A DNA stretch of 64,000 nucleotides from Actinomycetota bacterium (GTDB lineage Bacteria; Actinomycetota; Actinomycetes; Nanopelagicales; Nanopelagicaceae). Below the pieces are notes generated by a model. That model was not told the DNA's origin. It worked only from the letters and a program-made list of their open reading frames with translations, and did no database searches. The position numbers were made by a program, and so were the translations under genes. Positions 1 to 9,377 of this stretch are shown in pieces (position 1 is the first letter of the stretch; every line of letters starts with the position of its first letter). The stretch covers positions 1 to 64,000 of the forward strand of contig JAPLBJ010000017.1 in NCBI GenBank assembly GCA_026392845.1. The letters are read 5' to 3'.

Positions 1-1191
1 AAAAAAATCACTGTGTCCTAATTCATCTTTATGTAATCGCCATCCCCATAAACAGGCAGCGCCATAAACAACTCCCATTGTTGAACCAGCACAGAGATTG
101 CTCCACGCTTCATGTCCTTGCCACCATCCTGCAGATTTTCCTATTGCTCCAGTGTTTTCATATGACGGTTCCCCATTTGCAACCGCGCGCTCTGGTTGGT
201 TGCGCCACATATCTGCAACACGTTCTTGAATATGTTCACCACCATGTCCAGTTTGGCACCACTGAAAATCTAACCACTCAGCACTTTGATGTGCGCTAGG
301 GCGTATGTGCGGCCTGTAATGAATCCCAGTTGGTTGTCCATAACAATCCCATTCGTGGAATTCTTTTCCACCAACTTCTACCTGTGCTTCAACACCTGTT
401 CCATCAGCACCCGCTAGATAAATCGCAGGTCGCGCACCATATCGAGCAACGATGTATCGACAAAACCGTGCATACTCTTGTGAATCAACAACGGGGCCAA
501 TTACTCCAAGCCCTTTCCAACCAAACCCAAAAAATAGTGGCGAATACACAGGAACAATTTCATTTTCAACTAATACTGAAATTAGTGAATCTAAATAATC
601 AAAATAGTCGGGATTGAGAAGATTGATGTGCCCTTCATGTAAATCTTCAAAGCCAACAGCAAATCCTTCATCAGCACCTCGATCTCGCGGACCGCGTGCC
701 CCCATATCTGGTTGTACAACCATAAGTAGAACTGCGTTAAAGCCTTTTGTTCTTCGATCTTTTGCGTAGAGCTTTACATCTTCAACGGTTGCACGCCACG
801 GTAGAGCCCATGCAGTATCTGCAACGATGAGATCAGGACTTCCGTCACGAAATTTTAGGTTGCGCTCCCCTGTTGGTAGCGACCAAAATCCTTTTTGATA
901 AAAGAGATTTTCGCTTATTTTCTCATTTGTAACTTCGAACGTATCCTCAAATTTGAACGACTGGTCTTCACAATTTGAAAAGAGCGAGATTCTCCACCTT
1001 CCAACCATTGGCGGAGCGAAACGAATTTTCCAATTATTTCCACCAGACCAAAAACCTGGACGTCTCATTACCGTGCCATCATCACACGTGAAATCTGCCC
1101 AAACTTCTACTTCGGTATATGCATTCTCGTAAGACTTAGATGATGTAAATAAAAATTCAATCTCTTGCCATAAAGAATGTGTAGAACTCAT
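1..1191 (-). CDS. DUF5060/DUF4038 (apiosidase-like TIM-barrel) protein, C-terminus cut by window edge
   Basis: Minus-strand reading frame from ATG at 1191 (MSSTHSLWQEIEFLFTSSKSYENAYTEVEVWADFTCDDG...) stays open to position 1; contains YQKGFWSLPTGERNLKFRDGSPDLIVADTAWALPWR..., typical of DUF4038. Absent from the ORF track because no stop lies in the window. Confidence 0.75.
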   Translation of the reverse strand, partial: MSSTHSLWQEIEFLFTSSKSYENAYTEVEVWADFTCDDGTVMRRPGFWSGGNNWKIRFAPPMVGRWRISLFSNCEDQSFKFEDTFEVTNEKISENLFYQKGFWSLPTGERNLKFRDGSPDLIVADTAWALPWRATVEDVKLYAKDRRTKGFNAVLLMVVQPDMGARGPRDRGADEGFAVGFEDLHEGHINLLNPDYFDYLDSLISVLVENEIVPVYSPLFFGFGWKGLGVIGPVVDSQEYARFCRYIVARYGARPAIYLAGADGTGVEAQVEVGGKEFHEWDCYGQPTGIHYRPHIRPSAHQSAEWLDFQWCQTGHGGEHIQERVADMWRNQPERAVANGEPSYENTGAIGKSAGWWQGHEAWSNLCAGSTMGVVYGAACLWGWRLHKDELGHSDFF

Positions 1192-2675
1192 TATGTGTTT
1201 TGAGGGAAACCCAAGTTGATTCCGCCATGGCTTGGATCTAACCAACGGCTCGTAACAACTTTGCCGCGAGTAAAGAAGTGAACTCCTTCAGTGCCATGTG
1301 CGTGAGAATCACCAAAGAGCGAGTTCTTCCAACCACCAAATGAGAAATAGGCCATTGGTACAGGAATTGGCACGTTGATACCTACCATTCCAACTTCTAC
1401 TTCATTTTGGAAACGGCGTGCCGCACCACCGTCATTAGTAAATATTGCAGTTCCATTTCCATATTCATGCTTATTCACTAAATCAAGTGCCTCGTCATAA
1501 CTCTTCACGCGAATAATGCTGAGAACTGGGCCAAAAATTTCTTCTTTATAGATACTCATTGAGGGTTTTACATTGTCGAAAAGTGTTGGTCCAAGCCAAA
1601 AACCATTTCCGTCTATCTTTACGGTGCGACCATCTTCTACAAGTGTCGCACCCTCTTTTACGCCTGCTTCAATATATGAAGCGACTTTATCGCGGTGAAC
1701 ACGGGTAACTAGCGGCCCCATATCTGAGCCCTTTGTTCCGTCACCAGTTTTAATCTTGTCCATGCGAGTTCTAATTTTTTCAATGAGAGCATCGGCTATT
1801 GGTTCCACCACAACGAGTACGCTTATTGCCATGCAACGCTCGCCGGCTGAACCAAAGCCTGCGTTGATTGCTGCATCTGCTGCTAATTCTAAATCTGCAT
1901 CTGGCAAGACAACCATGTGGTTTTTTGCGCCACCAAGTGCTTGAACACGCTTGCCAGCTTTAGTTCCGCTTTCGTAGACATAGCGGGCAATGGGTGTTGA
2001 ACCAACAAATGAGACAGATTTGATTCCTGGGTGAGTTAGGAGTGCATCAACACTTTCTTTATCTCCATGAACAACATTGAATACACCATCTGGCAATCCA
2101 GCCTTTTTCCATAGCTCTGCCATAAAAATGGCCGCACTTGGATCCTTCTCTGAAGGTTTCACAATCACTGTGTTGCCGCAAGCAATTGCAACTGGGAAGA
2201 ACCACATGGGAACCATTGCAGGGAAATTGAAAGGAGAAATAATTGCTACGGGGCCAAGTGCTTGGCGAATGGAATAAACATCAACACCCGTAGAAACTTC
2301 TTCTGAGAAACCACCTTTGAGAAGGTGTGGGATACCGCAAGAAAATTCAACAACTTCTAAACCACGAGTAACTTCACCGAGGGCATCGCTGAGCACTTTT
2401 CCGTGCTCTTCAGTAATGATTGCTGCAAGCTTTTCTTTGTTTTCATTAAGTAATTCGCGGAAAGCGAATAAAACTTGAGTACGTTTTGTAAGTGAACTAT
2501 GGCGCCATGATTTGAATGCTTCAGTAGCAACTCCCACCGCTTGATCTACGAGAGCGCTATCTGCAAAATCAACATTTCCAATAACTTCGCCAGTTGCTGG
2601 ATTGTAAATATCACCAGAACGAGCAGCCTTCGTTGTTGAAAATTCGCCATTTATCCAATGTGTGATTCTCTTCAT
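1191..2675 (-). CDS. mmsA: CoA-acylating methylmalonate/malonate-semialdehyde dehydrogenase
   Basis: ORF 494 aa; aldehyde dehydrogenase with FVGSTPIARYVYESGTKAGKRVQALGGAKNHMVVLPDAD and GSAGERCMA motifs of the MmsA/IolA subfamily. Confidence 0.9.
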   Translation of the reverse strand: MKRITHWINGEFSTTKAARSGDIYNPATGEVIGNVDFADSALVDQAVGVATEAFKSWRHSSLTKRTQVLFAFRELLNENKEKLAAIITEEHGKVLSDALGEVTRGLEVVEFSCGIPHLLKGGFSEEVSTGVDVYSIRQALGPVAIISPFNFPAMVPMWFFPVAIACGNTVIVKPSEKDPSAAIFMAELWKKAGLPDGVFNVVHGDKESVDALLTHPGIKSVSFVGSTPIARYVYESGTKAGKRVQALGGAKNHMVVLPDADLELAADAAINAGFGSAGERCMAISVLVVVEPIADALIEKIRTRMDKIKTGDGTKGSDMGPLVTRVHRDKVASYIEAGVKEGATLVEDGRTVKIDGNGFWLGPTLFDNVKPSMSIYKEEIFGPVLSIIRVKSYDEALDLVNKHEYGNGTAIFTNDGGAARRFQNEVEVGMVGINVPIPVPMAYFSFGGWKNSLFGDSHAHGTEGVHFFTRGKVVTSRWLDPSHGGINLGFPQNT

Positions 2676-2763
2676 GGGTATACGTTACTTCGCTTTTACC
2701 CATGCCCACTACCCCTTTAGGTGTTGGTCGTGATTAGATTGGTTACAAATAAAAGGGGATACC

Positions 2764-4113
2764 GTGGAAAAACCAGTAGCTAATCCAGAACTCGGCGCGC
2801 AGGTCTATGCAGATGATCGCGCAAATGTTTTTCACTCGTGGTCGGCGCAAAAACAGATTACGCCCATGGCTATTTCTGGAGCACAAGGTTCATACTTCTG
2901 GGATTACGCCGGTAAGAGTTATTTAGATTTTTCATGCCAATTAGTATTTACAAATATTGGCCATCAACATCCTACTGTTGTAAAAGCTATTCAAGAACAA
3001 GCAGCGGTACTAACAACCGTTGCACCGCAACATGCCAATATTGCGCGCAACGAAGCAGCAAAGCGAATTATTGAAGTTGCAAATGGCGGATTCGAAAAAG
3101 TATTTTTCACTAATGCCGGAGCTGATGCAGTAGAGAACGCAATTCGCATGGCGCGTATTCACACAGGAAGACATAAAATTCTCTCTACTTACCGTTCGTA
3201 TCACGGCAATACTGGCTCAGCAATTACCGCTACTGGTGATCCACGTCGATTCCCAAATGAATTCTCATTCGGTCACGTTCACTTCTGGGGTCCATATCTT
3301 TATCGCACAGCATTCTGGGCAACTAATGAAGCAGAAGAATGCCAGCGAGCGCTAGAACATCTTGAGCAGACAATTATTTTCGAAGGCCCAAAAACAATTG
3401 CGGCAATTCTTATTGAGAGCGTCCCAGGCACTGCAGGTGTATTAGTGCCACCTGTTGGGTATCTAGATGGAATTCGTGCCCTCTGCGATAAGTACGGCAT
3501 TCTCTGGATTAGCGATGAAGTAATGGCTGGCTTTGGCCGCACAGGCAAATGGTTTGCATACCAACACAGCAAATCAACTCCTGATCTCATTGTCTTTGCT
3601 AAGGGTGTTACCTCAGGTTACGTACCACTTGGTGGAGTAATTATTTCTGGTCCAATTGCTGCAACATTTGACGAAAGAGTATTTCCTGGTGGACTCACTT
3701 ATTCTGGTCACCCGTTAGCGTGCGCAACAGCTGTTGCAACCATTGATGTCATGAAATCAGAGAAAATGATTGAAAACGTTGCATCTATCGGCGAGAAGAT
3801 TATTGGTCCAGGACTTCATGCAATTGCCAAAAAACATCAACTAGTCGGCGATGTTCGCGGGCAAGGTGGTTTTTGGGGATTAGATATCGTTACTAATCGC
3901 GCTACCCGCGAGCCAATTGCTGCATATGGTGGATCAAGTCCTGCCATGAATGAAATTGTTGCGACATGTAAAAAGAATGGTTTGATGCCATTCAATAACT
4001 TCAACCGAATTCATATGAATCCACCATTGAATATCAGTGAAGCTGACGCTCAATTAGGAATGGATCTCTTGGATAAGTCGCTAGGTGAAATGGCACATCA
4101 CTACAAGGGATAA
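2764..4113 (+). CDS. class-III PLP aminotransferase (omega-amino acid/beta-alanine or taurine:pyruvate type)
   Basis: 449 aa; fold-type I class-III motifs (FFTNAGADAVENAIRMAR, ISDEVMAGFGRTGKW, FAKGVTSGYVPLGGV). Confidence 0.85.
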   Translation: MEKPVANPELGAQVYADDRANVFHSWSAQKQITPMAISGAQGSYFWDYAGKSYLDFSCQLVFTNIGHQHPTVVKAIQEQAAVLTTVAPQHANIARNEAAKRIIEVANGGFEKVFFTNAGADAVENAIRMARIHTGRHKILSTYRSYHGNTGSAITATGDPRRFPNEFSFGHVHFWGPYLYRTAFWATNEAEECQRALEHLEQTIIFEGPKTIAAILIESVPGTAGVLVPPVGYLDGIRALCDKYGILWISDEVMAGFGRTGKWFAYQHSKSTPDLIVFAKGVTSGYVPLGGVIISGPIAATFDERVFPGGLTYSGHPLACATAVATIDVMKSEKMIENVASIGEKIIGPGLHAIAKKHQLVGDVRGQGGFWGLDIVTNRATREPIAAYGGSSPAMNEIVATCKKNGLMPFNNFNRIHMNPPLNISEADAQLGMDLLDKSLGEMAHHYKG

Positions 4114-4122
4114 ACTTCTGGT

Positions 4123-5049
4123 ATGTCTTCACCACTGATTACAGCGCGTGGGCTCACGAAAAAATTCGATGAGTTTGTTGCCGTCGACGAGATTGATTTT
4201 GATGTGGCTAGAGGCGAATCATTCGGACTACTTGGCCCAAATGGTGCGGGTAAGTCAACGACGATGCGCATTATTGGTGCAACTTCCCAGCGAACATCTG
4301 GTGATCTCACAATTCTTGGAATGGATCCTGAAAAATTCGGTCCACAGATTCGCGCGCACTTAGGCGTAGTCCCTCAGCAAGATAATTTGGATATGCAGTT
4401 ATCGGTAAGTGAAAATCTTTATATCTATGGTCGTTATTTCGGTCTTTCACGTAAATTTCTCAAAACAAAAATTGAAGAACTTCTTGAGTTCGCCCAATTA
4501 GAAGAAAAGCGCAATGCAAAAGTTGAATCACTTAGTGGTGGAATGAAGCGTCGTCTCACTATTGCTCGTGGATTAGTAAGTGAACCTGAAATTTTGATGC
4601 TCGATGAACCAACAACTGGGTTAGACCCGCAGGCGCGTCATATTCTCTGGGATCGATTGTTTCGCCTCAAAGAACAAGGGGTGACACTCGTTATTACAAC
4701 GCACTTTATGGATGAAGCCGAACAGCTCTGTGATCGCCTTGTTGTCATGGATAAGGGCAAAATCATGGCAGAGGGAAGTCCTGCGCAATTGATTAAGGAT
4801 TATTCAACAAAGGAAGTTCTTGAAATTCGTTTTGGTTCAGAGCGCAATAGTGCAATGGCCGAACAGTTGCGCGGGATGTGCGACCGTATTGAAGAATTAC
4901 CAGACCGTATTTTGCTCTATAGCGAAGATGGTGAAGCGCTGTTGGAGAAGATTTATAGCGCCGGAATGCACCCCAAGACTTCGCTTGTGCGTAGATCTTC
5001 TTTGGAAGATGTTTTCTTGCGCCTCACTGGAAGAACTCTCGTCGACTAA
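4123..5049 (+). CDS. ABC-2 type exporter ATP-binding protein
   Basis: Walker A GPNGAGKST, signature LSGGMKRRL, Walker B ILMLDEPTTGLD. Confidence 0.95.
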   Translation: MSSPLITARGLTKKFDEFVAVDEIDFDVARGESFGLLGPNGAGKSTTMRIIGATSQRTSGDLTILGMDPEKFGPQIRAHLGVVPQQDNLDMQLSVSENLYIYGRYFGLSRKFLKTKIEELLEFAQLEEKRNAKVESLSGGMKRRLTIARGLVSEPEILMLDEPTTGLDPQARHILWDRLFRLKEQGVTLVITTHFMDEAEQLCDRLVVMDKGKIMAEGSPAQLIKDYSTKEVLEIRFGSERNSAMAEQLRGMCDRIEELPDRILLYSEDGEALLEKIYSAGMHPKTSLVRRSSLEDVFLRLTGRTLVD

Positions 5050-5888
5050 TGAGTACTTCAAATATTCGCCAAGGCTCTTTAGAGATAGTCGATCAGGAAA
5101 AAATAATTTCTCGCGGCTCTCTCTATGTTGCTCAAGCACGTCTGGCTGCAATGATGAAATGGGTTTGGATGATCTTGGCAATCGCTGTTGCCAATCCAGT
5201 TCTTTACCTTTTATCAATTGGGGTAGGTGTTGGTGCATTCATTGATAAGAGCGCAGGGCCTGCAGGTATTGATGGTGTGAAGTATTTAACCTTTTTAGCT
5301 CCCGCTTTACTTGCAACTGCCGCGATTCAAGGTGCAATTGATGAATCTGTTTTCCCAACTCTTGAAGGTTTCAATGGGTGGAAAAATTTCTTTGGAATGA
5401 ACGCAACCCCTATTTCTGGAAACCAAATCGCTACTGGCGTCTTCTTGGCCTCTTTTGTTCGAGTAGTTGGAACTGTCATTATTTATTGGTTTGTAATGCT
5501 CGCTTTTGGAGCGTTGGAATCAAGTAAAGCGTGGTTAGCAATACCTACAGCCGTAATGGCTGGTGTCGCATTTGGATCAATTACGCAGGCAATTGCTGGG
5601 TTACTCAAAGATGAAAATATGTTTTTTGTTATTTTCAATCGATTCATCCTGATGCCGCTCTTTCTTTTTTCAGGTACTTTCTATCCTCTTTCTTCAATGC
5701 CGAGCTATCTGCAATGGATAGGTTGGATTTCACCCTTGTGGCATTCAACTGAACTTGGTCGCTATCTCACATATGGGCACGCCCTTACTCAGACGATGGC
5801 AATAACTCACATGGTCTTCCTTCTAACACTTCTTGTGCTTGGCATATTTTTCTCTCGTCGTATCTTCACCCAGAGGCTAGCAAAATGA
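5049..5888 (+). CDS. ABC-2 type transporter permease
   Basis: Hydrophobic 279 aa protein, translationally coupled to the ATPase gene. Confidence 0.9.
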   Translation: MSTSNIRQGSLEIVDQEKIISRGSLYVAQARLAAMMKWVWMILAIAVANPVLYLLSIGVGVGAFIDKSAGPAGIDGVKYLTFLAPALLATAAIQGAIDESVFPTLEGFNGWKNFFGMNATPISGNQIATGVFLASFVRVVGTVIIYWFVMLAFGALESSKAWLAIPTAVMAGVAFGSITQAIAGLLKDENMFFVIFNRFILMPLFLFSGTFYPLSSMPSYLQWIGWISPLWHSTELGRYLTYGHALTQTMAITHMVFLLTLLVLGIFFSRRIFTQRLAK

Positions 5889-6712
5889 TAATTAGCGCAG
5901 CAGTTGCTATTGCCGAAGCGCGTCGCGGGCGATTAGGAGAGCGCGTTTACTCTGGGCGTTCTCGCGCAATCTTTGAACGCGGTTACATTGCATTCAAATC
6001 TTCTACCTGGATGGTGATCCTCTCTGGATTCGTTGAACCCGTGCTCTACCTCTTTGCTTTCGGTTATGGTCTTGGAGAGTTGATTGGCAATATTGAAAGT
6101 AATGGCTTGAGCATTCCTTATGCCGCATACATCGCACCAGCGCTCCTTGCCACAAGTGCCATGAATGGCGCGATTTATGACTCCACTATGAACATCTTCT
6201 TCAAACTCAATCATGATCGTATTTATCACGGCATGCTTGCAACATCACTTGGTCCACTAGATGTTGCACTTGGTGAAATTGGGCTAGCACTGCTTCGCGG
6301 TTTTCTTTATGGAGTTGGATTCATGGCCGTTGTCGCACCACTCGGATTGATTCCGAGTTTATGGGGAATCTTGGCGATTCCGGCTGCAGTACTTATTGCA
6401 TTTGGTTTTGCGGCTGTTGGTATGGCACTTACTACTTATATGAAATCTTTTCAGCAATTAGAAATAATTAATATCTTTTTGCTTCCTATGTTTTTATTCT
6501 CTGGTTCTTTTTATCCACTTTCTGTTTTCCCAGAGTGGTTACAATTTATTATTAAGGCACTACCGCTTTCACAAGCAATCCACTTAGTTAGAGGACTTAC
6601 TCTAGGGCAGATAAATATTGGACTTTTAGGCCATATTTCCTATTTTATTGTCATGATTGTTGTCGGACTTTTTTTCACAACAAAAAGATTAAATGCACTT
6701 TTTATGAAATAA
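5885..6712 (+). CDS. ABC-2 type transporter permease (second, paralogous)
   Basis: Hydrophobic 275 aa protein; start overlaps the upstream permease stop; shares the FLFSGSFYPLS-type motif with it. Confidence 0.9.
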   Translation: MIISAAVAIAEARRGRLGERVYSGRSRAIFERGYIAFKSSTWMVILSGFVEPVLYLFAFGYGLGELIGNIESNGLSIPYAAYIAPALLATSAMNGAIYDSTMNIFFKLNHDRIYHGMLATSLGPLDVALGEIGLALLRGFLYGVGFMAVVAPLGLIPSLWGILAIPAAVLIAFGFAAVGMALTTYMKSFQQLEIINIFLLPMFLFSGSFYPLSVFPEWLQFIIKALPLSQAIHLVRGLTLGQINIGLLGHISYFIVMIVVGLFFTTKRLNALFMK

Positions 6713-6725
6713 AGACATTTTTTTC

Positions 6726-6741
6726 ATGCGTAAACACGCAT
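6726..6741. promoter_or_regulatory. inverted repeat ATGCGT-AAAC-ACGCAT in a 5' intergenic region
   Basis: Perfect 6-bp arms read directly; weak terminator or operator candidate. Confidence 0.4.
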
Positions 6742-6835
6742 AAAATTTCTGCACTTGCTTTAAAGTCTTTACTTGCTAAACTCGGGGTGTAACAAACTCT
6801 GTAGGGAGTAAGGCATTAGGGGTTCCGGGAAAGCC

Positions 6836-8251
6836 TTGGAATCGAAAATGCAAAAAATGAAAACCCACGCTAACCATGCGCAAACGTTTAGATCAGTACC
6901 CGCAACATCCGAGCCGTTATCAGTAACAAAAATACAGGCCCTGTTAGATCAAGAATGGGCGCGCTTTAAAGAAAACACTTCAGCCTCTGAAAAAGAGAGT
7001 GCTCTCGCGCTTCGAACAATGCCCATGGGTGTTCCTTCCAGCTTTCAACATTGGGATCCATATCCAATCTCAATCGTTTCAGCACAAGGTGCGTGGATGA
7101 CAGATGTTGATGGACGTCGCTTACTCGACCTATCAATGGGCTTTGGAGCAATGCTCGCTGGCCACCTAAACCCAGTTGTTGTGGCCGAAATTGAGGCATC
7201 TCTGAAAGAGGGAATGCTCTTCGTTACACCATCTCCAATTTCTCGCGATGCAGGCGAACGTATCTGTAAGCGTTTTTCTATTGACCAAGTTCGTTTTGCA
7301 AACTCTGGTACGGAAGCCACAATGTATGCAACTCGTCTTGCTCGCGCATATTCTGGAAAGAATGGCGTCGTAAAGATTGAGGGCGGATACCACGGATCAT
7401 TCGACCCACTTATGGTCTCTGCAAAGCCAGCACTCGATGAAGCCGGCGATGCGCAATCACCTAATGCTATTGCTTACATCGGAACAGTTCCTGGTGATGT
7501 CTATGTTGTTCCTTACAACAATCTTGTTGCTTTAGAGACAGTATTTGAAGAGCATGCAAAAGATATTGCCTGCTTTATTCTCGAACCTGTCCTAGAAAAT
7601 ATTGCAATTGTTCTCCCAGATGCTGGATACCTTGAGGGCGTTCGCGCACTCTGCGATCACTACGACATCATTCTTATATTTGATGAAGTAAAAACAGGAC
7701 TTACTGCTGGACCACAAGGTGCAGCGCAACGTCTTGGTGTTCAACCAGATCTGATCACACTTGCTAAATCAATTGGCGGTGGAGTTCCACTTGCAGCTTT
7801 TGGTGGCAAGAAGAAGTACATGGATGCAGTAGCCGATGGCCGTCTTGCACACTTCGGTACTTTCAACGGCAATCCACTAGCAATGGCTGGTGTACGTGCA
7901 GTTGATAAAATCTGTACAGATGAGGCACTTGCACATGCAGAAGCTCTAAACATGCAGGCACTTGAACGTATTACGCAAATTATTGAGCACTACCAATTAC
8001 CAGCACACACTGTTGGTTTTGGCGTAAAAGGTTGCATAACATGGTCAACGCTGCCCGTGCGCAACTACCGCGATTACAAAGCAACTAATTTCAAAATCGC
8101 AGAGCTCTCATGGCTCTGGTCCCTCAATCGTGGAGTAATTACGCCTCCAGGACTCGATGAACAATGGTTGATCTCTTTGGCGCACGGCCAAGAAGAGATT
8201 GATATTTTGGTAGAAGATTTCCGCAGTCTTGCGGAAGCGCTACGTAGCTAA
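6836..8251 (+). CDS. class-III aminotransferase, glutamate-1-semialdehyde aminomutase-like
   Basis: ORF with TTG start (ATG alternatives at 6848 and 6857); GTEATMYATRLARAYSG, IFDEVKTG, TLAKSIGGGVPLAAFGG. Confidence 0.85.
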   Translation: MESKMQKMKTHANHAQTFRSVPATSEPLSVTKIQALLDQEWARFKENTSASEKESALALRTMPMGVPSSFQHWDPYPISIVSAQGAWMTDVDGRRLLDLSMGFGAMLAGHLNPVVVAEIEASLKEGMLFVTPSPISRDAGERICKRFSIDQVRFANSGTEATMYATRLARAYSGKNGVVKIEGGYHGSFDPLMVSAKPALDEAGDAQSPNAIAYIGTVPGDVYVVPYNNLVALETVFEEHAKDIACFILEPVLENIAIVLPDAGYLEGVRALCDHYDIILIFDEVKTGLTAGPQGAAQRLGVQPDLITLAKSIGGGVPLAAFGGKKKYMDAVADGRLAHFGTFNGNPLAMAGVRAVDKICTDEALAHAEALNMQALERITQIIEHYQLPAHTVGFGVKGCITWSTLPVRNYRDYKATNFKIAELSWLWSLNRGVITPPGLDEQWLISLAHGQEEIDILVEDFRSLAEALRS

Positions 8252-8284
8252 CCAAATAACGTTTTTCGAAATCCATAAAAATCT

Positions 8285-9358
8285 TTAGGGAATTAGCGAA
8301 ACCTTAATTGATTCGTTTCCCGCCGAAACCATATCTAGTCCTTTTTGGAAATCTGCCAAAGGAAGTTGATGAGTACAGATTTTATCCAAGGGTAATTTCC
8401 CTGATTCAATCATGGCAATTGCGGCTGGCCAGCAATGTGGACCAAGATGAGCACCAAGAAGATCGAGTTCTTTATCATCGCTGATAATGCTCCAGTCGAC
8501 AGTGACATCTTCTTTGAAAACACTGTACAAAACAAAGGTTCCAAGTTTGCGCAAGATTTGTAGTCCTTGTGCCACGGCGCTTGGGTGGCCAGTGCCCTCT
8601 AAGTAGATATCTGCGCCATATCCTTCGGTCAATTCTCTAACTATCTCAATCGCATTTTCGCGACCGATATTGATAGTAAGAGTTGCGCCGCATTCTTTTG
8701 CAACTGCTAATTTACGATCATCTAGGTCTAAAGCAATGAGAATTGCAGGTTTCTTCACAGCAGCGCCAGCAATCATTCCAAGACCGATGGGACCACACCC
8801 AGCAACAACAACTACATCTGTATTCTTAATCTTTGCGCGTTCAACAGCGTGAAGTGCGCACGACAATGGTTCTGCATATGCAGCATGCGCTGGTTTTACA
8901 CTTTTAGAAATTTTGTGAACGCGAGAATGCGTAGAAAAAATCATGTACGAAGCCATTGCACCAGGAGTTTTTCTTTTGAATCCAAAAATCCCGTGAGGTG
9001 CGCACATCCAATATTCACCACGTTTGCAGTAACGACACTCTTCGCAAGGAACAATCTGTTCTGCGACAACTCGGTCCCCAACTACTACTCCCCAACGCTT
9101 GCTTGCTTCTTCATCAATTTGTGCAATCTCGCCAACGAATTCATGTCCTGGAATTACTTCAGTTTCAGCATATGCAGGTCTATTGGCATCTCCCCAAAAC
9201 TTTGATGCACCGTGATAACACTTCAAATCGCTAGCGCAGATACCCACTGCTTCTACTCTTACAAGTGCTTCACCTTTAGTTGGCGTAGGTATTTCAACAT
9301 CCTCTAACTTGTAATCCATCGGACCATGACATACGACTGCCTTCATTGTTGGGCTCAT
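8285..9358 (-). CDS. eltD: zinc-dependent alcohol dehydrogenase, erythritol/L-threitol dehydrogenase-like
   Basis: MDR family: GHEFVGEIA, Cys-rich structural Zn loop CEECRYCKRGEYWMC; closely resembles what I recall of the M. smegmatis erythritol/L-threitol dehydrogenase; clustered with TIM-, RpiB- and DhaK-type genes. Confidence 0.75.
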   Translation of the reverse strand: MSPTMKAVVCHGPMDYKLEDVEIPTPTKGEALVRVEAVGICASDLKCYHGASKFWGDANRPAYAETEVIPGHEFVGEIAQIDEEASKRWGVVVGDRVVAEQIVPCEECRYCKRGEYWMCAPHGIFGFKRKTPGAMASYMIFSTHSRVHKISKSVKPAHAAYAEPLSCALHAVERAKIKNTDVVVVAGCGPIGLGMIAGAAVKKPAILIALDLDDRKLAVAKECGATLTINIGRENAIEIVRELTEGYGADIYLEGTGHPSAVAQGLQILRKLGTFVLYSVFKEDVTVDWSIISDDKELDLLGAHLGPHCWPAAIAMIESGKLPLDKICTHQLPLADFQKGLDMVSAGNESIKVSLIP

Positions 9359-9377
9359 GCGAGATCCTCTTTCTTTT

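Noticed and set aside
78-617. Two plus-strand ORFs (73 and 95 aa) at the left end
   Set aside because: Antisense to the partial DUF4038 gene, which has a convincing protein sequence; no recognisable family.
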